From positions 1 to 12,001 of the forward strand of contig NZER01000441.1 of NCBI GenBank assembly GCA_002690445.1: 12,001 nucleotides of DNA, written 5' to 3'. This DNA is from Candidatus Pacearchaeota archaeon. GTDB lineage: Archaea > Nanoarchaeota > Nanoarchaeia > Pacearchaeales > GW2011-AR1. Below, piece by piece: positions 6,401 to 12,001 of this stretch (positions are counted from its first letter, which is position 1; each line of letters begins with the position of its first letter). The notes beneath the pieces were generated by a model, which was given only the letters and a program-made list of their open reading frames with translations, was not told where the DNA came from and made no database searches. The position numbers and the translations under genes were made by a program.

Positions 6401-6477
6401 AACCTGCCTCCTATATCGTTATAATTTTATTTTACTATAACAATATGAAGGTTAAGTATTCTATATGATTTTTGCCT
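6401..6477 (-). other. Longest intergenic gap (77 bases), AT-rich; no promoter or terminator proven
   Basis: This gap lies between the tube candidate and its insertion-bearing paralogue. It is AT-rich and ends in AGGAGG. On the minus strand GTTATA and TATAAC form a 6-base inverted repeat with a 12-base loop. Possible -10-like hexamers (TATAGT, TATAAC) are present, but I find no -35 at a good distance and no GC-rich hairpin followed by a T run. An internal late promoter is possible but not shown. Confidence 0.35.
6407..6412 (-). promoter_or_regulatory. Consensus Shine-Dalgarno of the insertion-bearing tube paralogue
   Basis: AGGAGG on the minus strand lies 6 bases before the ATG at 6400. It is the only full AGGAGG consensus among the starts in the window and follows the longest gap, so this gene can be translated independently of the tube candidate upstream. 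Confidence 0.75.
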
Positions 6478-7341
6478 TTATGTATATACCGGCCCTTGTC
6501 CGCCACGCACCTTTACATCTGTTTCATGACTGTACAGTTGGTCTCGCATACTGGTCGCAGTAGGGTTAACTCCTACCCCTGTCCCCACATCAGCTACCTT
6601 CAAAGAAAAGCTTCTCCAAGGCAGAATTGTTCTACAAACATATGTCATTTGATTCTCAATAACAATGTCATCAATAGAGAATCCAGAGCCCTCATTAAGA
6701 ATTTCACAACCATAAAGTCGCATTTGTGCAGACTGACCATACTCATTTGCTGCCACGATAGTTACATCAAATGGAAGGATTTGGTCTACATAAAATACTT
6801 TTGCAACAGAATAATTATTCCCCAAATCAGTCAAATCATATTCTCTAGTTCTGCTTAATCTTTTGGTTGTTCCTCCAGAAAATTGAGGATCAGTTATTCC
6901 TGAATCTGTGGACCATGAGCCTCCTGCTTGGTTACCTGCAACATCTTGCAAGGCCACAGTTGCGGACTCGTTTGTAGCATTGTTGAGGGTGAATTTGTCA
7001 CTTACTTGAGTGCTAGACCCCGCTGTTTGATGAGAAAAGTCATAGTCACTGCTAGGGAAAATCTCATCTTTGTCACCAAGATAACGTTCACCTGTAAATG
7101 ATGGTGTATACAGCATATGCACATCCATCATGAGTGAAATCATGGTTCCTGCAATGCCACGCTTACCACGAGAATAAGAGATGGGATCTACTGATCCCAT
7201 CACATAAATGGGAGCCTTTTCACGTTGGATAGCATAAGACAGGGCTTGCATGTTGCCTGCTTGCGCACCATTAATGATGACTCTGATATCTACACCAGAG
7301 TATGATGTGTAAGTTCTACTTAAATCTAATGAAGTTGCCAT
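6478..7341 (-). CDS. Tail tube protein candidate, first of four tube-fold paralogues (287 aa)
   Basis: The gene follows directly after the sheath gene, the usual place for the tube protein of contractile-tailed phages. The protein has two conserved parts: an N-terminal region (11-77) with YSGVDIRVIING, LSYAIQREK, MGSVDPIS and RGKRG, and a C-terminal region (168-248) with YDLTDLGNNYS, DQILPFDVTIVAANEYGQSAQ, LYGCEI and ILPWRSF. A variable Ser/Thr/Gly-rich loop (95-165) separates them. It lacks a signal peptide or membrane helix. In tube proteins the beta-sandwich is interrupted by loops and packs in hexameric rings, which fits the outline, but I infer the fold from pattern and context, not from a database match. 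At 287 residues it is longer than T4 gp19. The last 40 residues are extended and Gly-rich. ATG at 7341 has a strong AAAGGAGA. Confidence 0.82.
   Translation of the reverse strand: MATSLDLSRTYTSYSGVDIRVIINGAQAGNMQALSYAIQREKAPIYVMGSVDPISYSRGKRGIAGTMISLMMDVHMLYTPSFTGERYLGDKDEIFPSSDYDFSHQTAGSSTQVSDKFTLNNATNESATVALQDVAGNQAGGSWSTDSGITDPQFSGGTTKRLSRTREYDLTDLGNNYSVAKVFYVDQILPFDVTIVAANEYGQSAQMRLYGCEILNEGSGFSIDDIVIENQMTYVCRTILPWRSFSLKVADVGTGVGVNPTATSMRDQLYSHETDVKVRGGQGPVYT
7180..7201. repeat. Perfect 9-bp hairpin in the tube candidate (MGSVDPI codons)
   Basis: Arms GATGGGATC and GATCCCATC flank a 4-base loop within the codons of the MGSVDPI motif. The closing pair is G-C here and T-A in the paralogue at 6229-6252, so the base changed on both sides and pairing is kept. 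Confidence 0.8.
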
Positions 7342-7366
7342 ATTAAATCTCCTTTATAATTGTGAA

Positions 7367-10297
7367 TTAAATTCCACTCGCAGGTGGCTCAAGAGTAAGT
7401 TCAATAGTTACAGCTTCAATAGAGAGCGGTGGGATAAATGTTACAACCAATCTTATGATTCCATTGATTCTATCAAGTTGAGAACCTCTTAGACCAACAT
7501 TAAGTTGCTGAGCGAATCCTTGAGCAACCAAACCTTTAGTGATGCCATCTAATCGTGACGCCAAGCTTGAGATCTCAGAGTCAGTATATGCTGAACCGAT
7601 TACAGATAAACACTCTTGACGTAAACGACGTAGGATCCCATTGGCAGCTAAGATTGAAGAAACCTTAGTATAATCAGAAGTTCTAAGTGCTGCTGTATAA
7701 ATTGAAGAAATGATTCCTGTTTGATCAATCATACAAATACGTAATGCGGCCAAGTTATTTAAAACTGCGCGTGGAGTACGTTGTTTAGCATCGAAACCAG
7801 GAACTCGCCCACGAATAGGACCAATAGGCTCAGTGCCGGGAGCTTGTTGTGCCAACATTCCTGCAATGATAGGACCAGCACTACCAGTATAAGCGCTGCT
7901 AGTAGCAATGTTGATTTTATTACTGTTGTTTGGGAAAGCAGTCTTCGGATCATTAATTAATCCATGTGCACCAACAACAACAACATGTTTGCCCAAATCG
8001 ATAGCGTTGCCCATTGCATCTAGGGCTTCGTCTGAATCATCGATTCCGTAAGGAATCCCATTGGGGAGCGAGTCTCCGTTTGTTAAGACGATTCCACCGA
8101 AAGCATTTCCACCACGATAATCAATTGCTCCTGCAAGTAATTTCGTTCCAAGTACGCCTGTACCATTCTTTGTAACTAGTACGTCACCATTAACTTGAAC
8201 AGTATACTCAGCAGGATTTCCCGCCCAAGCGGAAATCCCGTTACGATTCTTCGGAGGAGGAGTCGTAGGAACAATCGCAATGGTCTGAGAATAGTTTGTA
8301 GAAGCTGTATAAGCTGCTGTAGCAGATTGGTGTAAGAATGAGACTTCTCTTACCTCTGCATTTGCAGCAATCAAAGTCGTTGTAGAGGCAGCAGTTAATA
8401 CTGCTGCCGCATATGTTGGGTCAACAAATGTAAACAATCGACTCATAACTGCTTCTGGAACTGGGCCACCTGTCAGCTCAAAGTGTGACATGAAGAAGGG
8501 GTCGTTATATTGTCCACTTGCAACAGTAGGATCACTCGGAGTTGCCAAGCAATAATCACTTAAATCTCTTGCTCCTCCAACCAAAGAAGGCCGATATCGT
8601 TTAATATACTCACTAGCACCAGTGTCAAACTTCTGCGTAGGAATATTTAATATACAGAATGGAGTTTCGATATCAATAGTAGGTGTGTGTCCAGCATCTT
8701 GATAAGTGGTGAAATCAGCCGCAATCCTACCTTTTGAATCGGAACCAGCCCATGTAGAATAATCATCTGCAGCAAGGTAGTCAATTACAACTTGGACTGT
8801 CATCAGTGTATTGTGTTGACTTTCAATCAACCCAGTTCTTGTATCTCTAGGTAAAACTGGATCGCCATCAGTAGTGAAGTTAGTATCACCCCGAAGTGAA
8901 TCATACTTTACCTCTGTCCAACCATAGCCATCAGTTGTTGCATCGGCAAGGAAGACTACCCCCGTACCTGCATATGCTTCGTATTCAGCTTCAGTTAATG
9001 ATGACGCATCTACAAGACTAGCACTGTCACAATCAAATTCTACATTACACTCAACAAGCCCACGCTCTGTAAAGAAGGACTCTACTTCAGTGGCAGCGCC
9101 TGCAGCTTTAGGATGTAAATGGAATTCGACAAGATTAAGTGCATCACCTAAAGCTTTTCCACTGTCTGTAAGCGTATATGTTATGCCGTCATGAGTATAC
9201 GTACCAACATTGCTTGCACTGAATGGAGTTAAGCTTCGTGACATAAACATATGTGGGCGACCATTGAATACATATTTCCAAAGGTATCCAAGACTGTTCT
9301 TCTGCCAAGAAAGTTGCTCGTTAAGTGACATCGTTGCAGTCAACTCGACAGGACCGACATCGGCATAACATTTATCACAACTTAGAAAAGCAATATTTTC
9401 AAACTCTAGCTCTTCATAGGCCAAGTCGTTTGCAGCATATCGCTCACAGTTATCGATGTAGTCACCGTTTGTTCCATCAACTACATCTAGAGTAAATACT
9501 GCTGTTGTATTGGCTGCATTGTAAGCAGCCAAGGTTTGATTGCTGGGTGCAAATTGATCTACGATGTTAACGTCGCTTAAATAAGTTGCTTCAAGAGCGC
9601 CTAGTGCTAATCCACCTTTTGTTTGCATACCACTGACAACATCAGCAAGCGTATAAATGTTTTCTGTAGTAACAGAACTTAAAGTTCCCGCAGCAAATGC
9701 TTTTGGTGTCCATAAGAAACTTCCGACTGGAACGTTGATTTCAACATCAAAGATAGCTTCAGCAGCAGGATCTGCAATTAAGCCTTCTGAATCAAATACT
9801 GTTCTTGCAGTCGAAACATTATAGAGCACGACTCGTTGACGAATTAAGTTTCCATCACGAAAAGGCATCAAAATGACACCTAGTTGATTTACAGTACTTA
9901 AGATGTCAGCAGCAGCGTTGGCCTCTCTGGTTGCATAGGGAATGATTGTAATCCAAGCATCTTTCTCATGAAGGCCTGCTGTGGCCTTCTTGAGCATAAT
10001 CAGATTAGGCTTTGCTCCTATGCGCATAATGCTTAGAGGAACTTCTTGAGCTGCTGATTGTTTTGCAGCGGCAACCATTCTTGATAACTCAGAGCTTGAA
10101 TCAAACTCTTGCATTGCTTGACTTAGAGCGTTTGCATTGAAGGGAAATCGTTCCAAACCTTTCTTTGCTGTTCCTGTTAGCATCAAGCCAGGCCCAGTGG
10201 GAGCGGATACGTCAACGTTCCTCCGCATATTATTATCATTGTAGGTAGCTGTGATTTCACCTGCAATATTTGTCAAGGTTAAATTTTGATATGCCAT
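7367..10297 (-). CDS. Contractile tail sheath protein, oversized (976 aa)
   Basis: The sheath polymerises around the tail tube and contracts to drive it through the host envelope. Two regions identify it. Near the N-terminus, PTGPGLMLTGTAKKGLERFPFN (33-54) and SIMRIGAKP (89-97) match the usual sheath opening ('liGtA..Gp', then 'v.Rig'). The last 136 residues hold the conserved C-terminal assembly domain: TPRAVLNNLAALRI (841-854), a helical region with ILRRLRQECLSVIG, and the closing strand VVTFIPPLSIEAVTIELTL (111-129 of that segment), which in sheath proteins exchanges between subunits. The middle 600 residues are Ser/Thr/Asp-rich, beta-type and presumably surface domains. They include an SCDKC pair near 306-310. 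At 976 residues it is well beyond T4 gp18 (659, known). The start has TAAGGAG 5 bases upstream, whose TAA is the stop of the previous gene. Confidence 0.95.
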   Translation of the reverse strand: MAYQNLTLTNIAGEITATYNDNNMRRNVDVSAPTGPGLMLTGTAKKGLERFPFNANALSQAMQEFDSSSELSRMVAAAKQSAAQEVPLSIMRIGAKPNLIMLKKATAGLHEKDAWITIIPYATREANAAADILSTVNQLGVILMPFRDGNLIRQRVVLYNVSTARTVFDSEGLIADPAAEAIFDVEINVPVGSFLWTPKAFAAGTLSSVTTENIYTLADVVSGMQTKGGLALGALEATYLSDVNIVDQFAPSNQTLAAYNAANTTAVFTLDVVDGTNGDYIDNCERYAANDLAYEELEFENIAFLSCDKCYADVGPVELTATMSLNEQLSWQKNSLGYLWKYVFNGRPHMFMSRSLTPFSASNVGTYTHDGITYTLTDSGKALGDALNLVEFHLHPKAAGAATEVESFFTERGLVECNVEFDCDSASLVDASSLTEAEYEAYAGTGVVFLADATTDGYGWTEVKYDSLRGDTNFTTDGDPVLPRDTRTGLIESQHNTLMTVQVVIDYLAADDYSTWAGSDSKGRIAADFTTYQDAGHTPTIDIETPFCILNIPTQKFDTGASEYIKRYRPSLVGGARDLSDYCLATPSDPTVASGQYNDPFFMSHFELTGGPVPEAVMSRLFTFVDPTYAAAVLTAASTTTLIAANAEVREVSFLHQSATAAYTASTNYSQTIAIVPTTPPPKNRNGISAWAGNPAEYTVQVNGDVLVTKNGTGVLGTKLLAGAIDYRGGNAFGGIVLTNGDSLPNGIPYGIDDSDEALDAMGNAIDLGKHVVVVGAHGLINDPKTAFPNNSNKINIATSSAYTGSAGPIIAGMLAQQAPGTEPIGPIRGRVPGFDAKQRTPRAVLNNLAALRICMIDQTGIISSIYTAALRTSDYTKVSSILAANGILRRLRQECLSVIGSAYTDSEISSLASRLDGITKGLVAQGFAQQLNVGLRGSQLDRINGIIRLVVTFIPPLSIEAVTIELTLEPPASGI
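8387..8408. repeat. Perfect 9-bp hairpin inside the sheath gene
   Basis: Arms GGCAGCAGT and ACTGCTGCC flank a 4-base loop (TAAT). It encodes an Ala-rich stretch (AAAVLTAAS). It lies mid-gene and lacks a T run, so it is not a terminator for either strand. Confidence 0.75.
9510..9532. repeat. Perfect 8-bp hairpin in the sheath gene
   Basis: Arms TTGGCTGC and GCAGCCAA flank a 7-base loop. It covers the codons of LAAYNAAN in the variable middle of the sheath. Confidence 0.65.
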
Positions 10298-10302
10298 AAC
10301 AA

Positions 10303-10309
10303 CTCCTTA
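10303..10309 (-). promoter_or_regulatory. Sheath gene Shine-Dalgarno fused to the upstream stop codon
   Basis: TAAGGAG on the minus strand ends 5 bases before the sheath ATG at 10297. Its first three bases are the stop codon of the tail-completion gene, so ribosomes finishing that gene stop exactly on the sheath ribosome binding site. This is a strong site, as expected for an abundant protein, and suggests coupling. Confidence 0.8.
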
Positions 10310-11029
10310 TGTTGTAATTGGTAGCAATTTTATATCTACGAGGATTTGTCTTATGATTGAATATGCTTTTGCATCAAATTCTCTAAATCTTAAAAAGAAC
10401 CTTAATGGTCTAGAAAAAATTCTTTGTCCATTAACGGTAGTGTAGGTGTCTGTTAATCTTTCTTTCCAAAAAAATCTTTCTGCGCCTTTCAATTCAAAAA
10501 CAAAGGCTGAGTTAATAAACAATTTTTCTAACCAGAGTGCACGTTTGTTTGCAAGCTTGTTAGTTGTTGCCCAGCAATTGAATTCGACTACATGGTCAAC
10601 AGGTCTAGATTCTACTGTGATTATTTTATTTGGTGCATTTGGACGTATCTCTTGATGAGAATACGTCGCTTTTCTTTGAGGGCGATTAGTTCCTTTAGAA
10701 CTCATCATGCCTGGTTTTCGTTCAATAACTTTAAATGTAATAACTTCAGTTCCATATGCATCCATACTTTCTGGCGGATATTCTTCTACCATTTGAACCC
10801 TACTGTCTTCAGCGACACCTTCTCTATATTGAGAATCATTGAGTAATGTTTGTGCTGTAGAAAAAAACCGATCTAAAGTTAGAGGCTCAGTGTTCTGCAA
10901 GAACACTCTGTCCAGGTTTATATTGTAAGGGTTTCGAATAACGAACTCTTCAGGCGCAATCATTTCATTTGAAATACGACCATGACTATCAACTACATTG
11001 ATAAGTATTTGATCATTATTTCTAGTCAT
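10307..11029 (-). CDS. Tail completion / terminator-like neck protein (240 aa)
   Basis: I chose the ATG at 11029 because AAGGA lies 7 bases upstream and the ATG shares a base with the previous stop (TAATG). An in-frame ATG at 11065 would add 12 basic residues inside the preceding gene and has no better ribosome binding site. Residues 1-140 are polar with short beta segments. Residues 144-235 look like one domain: DHVVEFNCWATTNKLANKRALWLEKLF, VFELKGAERFFWKERLTD, and PLRFFLRFREFDAKAYSIIRQI. A strand, an Ala/Lys-rich helix, a Gly-turn strand pair, an RFFLRFRE strand and a final helix resembles the tail terminator/tail completion proteins that sit just before the sheath in large myophages and close the top of the tail. 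That assignment rests on pattern and position. I do not know its closest relative. Confidence 0.78.
   Translation of the reverse strand: MTRNNDQILINVVDSHGRISNEMIAPEEFVIRNPYNINLDRVFLQNTEPLTLDRFFSTAQTLLNDSQYREGVAEDSRVQMVEEYPPESMDAYGTEVITFKVIERKPGMMSSKGTNRPQRKATYSHQEIRPNAPNKIITVESRPVDHVVEFNCWATTNKLANKRALWLEKLFINSAFVFELKGAERFFWKERLTDTYTTVNGQRIFSRPLRFFLRFREFDAKAYSIIRQILVDIKLLPITT
10888..10906. repeat. Perfect 8-bp hairpin in the tail-completion gene
   Basis: Arms AGTGTTCT and AGAACACT flank a 3-base loop (GCA). It covers the codons of VFLQNT. Confidence 0.7.
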
Positions 11030-11580
11030 TAGATGTTCCTTCTTATGGAGGGGTCTTCTCTGCAATATACAGAAATGTATTCTACTCTTCCATTATCAGC
11101 ACGGTGCTTCTCAATCGTTTCAGGCCTGTAGATTGTTTCTCTTTTGTATGGTACTAACACGTTTCCTTCAATATCAAGCGCCAATTCAATTATTTTATCT
11201 CTATACGAAATTATTTCGTCATATCTTAAATAAAATAACTTATAATCAGTTCTTATTTCGCCGGGAGAAACACGTTTAGTTCTATTTCCTTTGCCTCCAT
11301 CTGCACCAACTAGAGAAGAATAACAACGAGTGAATGATTCATCCCAGATGTATCTTTCACCAAGACAGTAATTGCATTGAGATTCTTTATCTGCTTCATC
11401 AGACAGTAATGAAACGCACGCACATTTAATTAACTTGTCGTTGGAGTCTCGTCTTGCTTTACGAAGCAAGACTAAATGGTTGTGTGGTTTACAGCCACCA
11501 ACCCCAAAAACTATATTATCAAACTCTACTCTAAGATCTATTTCACAACTACTAGTCTTATTGAAGTTTCGAATTGTCAT
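11029..11580 (-). CDS. Head-tail connector/neck protein with four-cysteine cluster (183 aa)
   Basis: From the ATG at 11580 the protein is 183 residues. Its clearest feature is a Cys cluster: KCAC (C53, C55) and, after 13 residues, CNYC (C69, C72) followed by LGERYIWDE. This spacing suggests a bound zinc or similar metal. Nearby are HNHLVLLRKARRDSN (33-47) and, later, FYLRYDE and DKIIEL, a beta-helix region ending NGRVEYISVYCRED. The motif order (His-x-Leu-x-x-Arg-Lys, Cys-x-Cys, Cys-x-x-Cys-x-Gly, then a 'DKIIEL...EG...P' strand and a 'GRVEY' strand) resembles small neck proteins found between head and tail genes of large phages. The metal-binding role is inferred from cysteines only. I chose this start because GGAG lies 6 bases upstream; an ATG 12 bases earlier (11592) is also in frame and overlaps that GGAG. 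Confidence 0.78.
   Translation of the reverse strand: MTIRNFNKTSSCEIDLRVEFDNIVFGVGGCKPHNHLVLLRKARRDSNDKLIKCACVSLLSDEADKESQCNYCLGERYIWDESFTRCYSSLVGADGGKGNRTKRVSPGEIRTDYKLFYLRYDEIISYRDKIIELALDIEGNVLVPYKRETIYRPETIEKHRADNGRVEYISVYCREDPSIRRNI
11036..11043 (-). promoter_or_regulatory. Shine-Dalgarno deciding the start of the tail-completion gene
   Basis: AGAAGGAA on the minus strand, with its AAGGA core 7 bases before the ATG at 11029, supports this start over the in-frame ATG at 11065. The site lies inside the last codons of the connector gene, whose TAA shares its last A with the ATG. Translation of the two genes is probably coupled. Confidence 0.8.
11451..11472. repeat. Perfect 9-bp hairpin inside the connector gene
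   Basis: Arms GTCTTGCTT and AAGCAAGAC flank a 4-base loop (TACG). It covers the codons of VLLRKAR, just before the Cys cluster. It has the same arm length and loop size as the hairpins at 7180 and 8387. Confidence 0.75.
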
Positions 11581-11586
11581 CTCAGT

Positions 11587-11590
11587 CTCC
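11587..11590 (-). promoter_or_regulatory. Shine-Dalgarno deciding the start of the connector gene
   Basis: GGAG on the minus strand lies 6 bases before the ATG at 11580. The upstream in-frame ATG at 11592 overlaps this GGAG and has only a weak TTAGGT about 10 bases further up, so the downstream ATG is favoured. Confidence 0.65.
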
Positions 11591-11599
11591 ATTCAATTT

Positions 11600-12001
11600 T
11601 TAACCTAAGTTTCGAAACTGTGTAAATCCATGTTTATATTTTTTACCGTTTCGAGTTCTGTATTTAGAATTTTGAGTAGGCTGTACATAATTTTCAGCCC
11701 ATGGATCATGCCAGCCCCTAGATTTCTTATATGGATCTCTTGCAAAACTTTTCTCTGCAAAAGAAGGTCCAAGTCCTTGACCAGAAACAATGCATCCTCC
11801 AGCATTGACAACTCTCCACCAATCATCTCTTTCAGCTTTCAATTCTGATATTAAATCTTTTAAATTGAAATCCAAAGTTTCTTTATTTTCAACCAACAAG
11901 TCACCGAGCTGTTTTTGTTTTCCATCGCTACCGAAGTTTCCAACAGGCATTGAGAACAATCTTAATGCTGCGTCATACATCACAAATCTTGATCTTGCAA
12001 A
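11600..12001 (-). CDS. Hypothetical virion/neck-region protein, C-terminal 133 residues (5' end outside window)
   Basis: The frame stays open up to the right edge, so the N-terminus is probably missing. Inside the window a GTG at 11983 and an ATG at 11980 are possible starts, but neither has a Shine-Dalgarno, and the residues upstream (FARSRF) read naturally into the helix MYDAALRLF. The visible part has a helical, charged first half (GKQKQLGDLLVENKETLDFNLKDL, then ISELKAERDDWW) and a Gly-rich, basic second half (NAGGCIVSGQGLGPSF, then KSFARDPYKKSRGWHDPW and KYRTRNGKKYKHGF). I do not recognise a family. Position just before the connector and tail-completion genes suggests a head-completion or neck role. 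The Arg/Lys/Tyr-rich C-terminus could contact DNA or another neck protein. It ends 19 bases before the next start. Confidence 0.7.
   Translation of the reverse strand, partial: FARSRFVMYDAALRLFSMPVGNFGSDGKQKQLGDLLVENKETLDFNLKDLISELKAERDDWWRVVNAGGCIVSGQGLGPSFAEKSFARDPYKKSRGWHDPWAENYVQPTQNSKYRTRNGKKYKHGFTQFRNLG

Noticed and set aside
6401..6477. Internal late promoter upstream of the 363-aa gene
   Set aside because: The gap is AT-rich with -10-like hexamers, but I could find no matching -35 at proper spacing and no clear T4-type TATAAATA late motif.
8214..8238. 8-bp inverted repeat GGATTTCC / GGAAATCC in the sheath gene
   Set aside because: The loop is 9 bases and there is no T run. On its own it is within chance expectation, so I did not count it in the short-loop set.
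11030..11065. Upstream in-frame ATG that would lengthen the tail-completion protein by 12 residues
   Set aside because: It lies inside the connector gene. The ATG at 11029 has a good AAGGA and the TAATG junction typical of coupled genes.
11608..11619. 12-base perfect palindrome AGTTTCGAAACT at the end of the right-edge gene
   Set aside because: It has no loop, so it would not form a normal hairpin, and it falls within the TQFRN codons. One such site in 12 kb is not remarkable.
11978..11983. GTG/ATG as the true start of the right-edge gene
   Set aside because: There is no Shine-Dalgarno and the frame stays open to the edge with plausible protein sequence, so the real start is probably outside the window.

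Overview
The window is a stretch of a tailed bacteriophage genome carrying the neck-to-tail part of its virion gene block. Every gene I can support lies on the minus strand, so transcription runs from high to low coordinates. The genes are packed head to tail: most gaps are 1-35 bases, two junctions overlap, and the longest gap is 77 bases. Shine-Dalgarno sequences are mostly good (AGGAGG, AAGGAG, AAAGGAGA), so the host is a bacterium. TAA, TAG and TGA all end genes, so I see no sign of stop-codon recoding. The DNA is moderately AT-rich. A contractile sheath gene makes this a myovirus. The 976-residue sheath, the spread-out tail genes and the several tube-like paralogues suggest a large-genome (possibly jumbo) phage, but I cannot name the phage or host.

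Layout in transcription order. (1) 12001-10307, neck region: a protein cut by the right edge, a Cys-cluster connector-like protein, and a tail-completion/terminator-like protein. (2) 10297-7367: the tail sheath. (3) 7341-3883: four consecutive genes (287, 363, 308 and 157 aa) that share conserved N- and C-terminal signatures and look like divergent copies of one tail-tube-type fold. (4) 3867-2188: two small fibre-like proteins with the same N-terminal anchor module and different C-terminal domains, then a 115-aa beta-rich protein. (5) 2152-527: two proteins with a common tail-assembly-chaperone-like core. (6) 525-1: the N-terminal 175 residues of a gene that runs off the left edge. Its place after the chaperones makes it a candidate tape measure or other large tail protein.

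Together these genes would build the neck, the contractile sheath, the inner tube with its end or baseplate adaptors, attached small fibres, and the chaperones for tape-measure assembly.

The most interesting points are the run of four tube-fold paralogues, one of which carries a long helical, partly hydrophobic insertion; an apparent excess of perfect short-loop hairpins inside coding sequence, including one conserved in two paralogues with a changed but still paired closing base pair; and the twin fibres sharing one anchor. There is no RNA gene, insertion sequence, CRISPR array or integration module, and no stretch over 300 bases without a gene.
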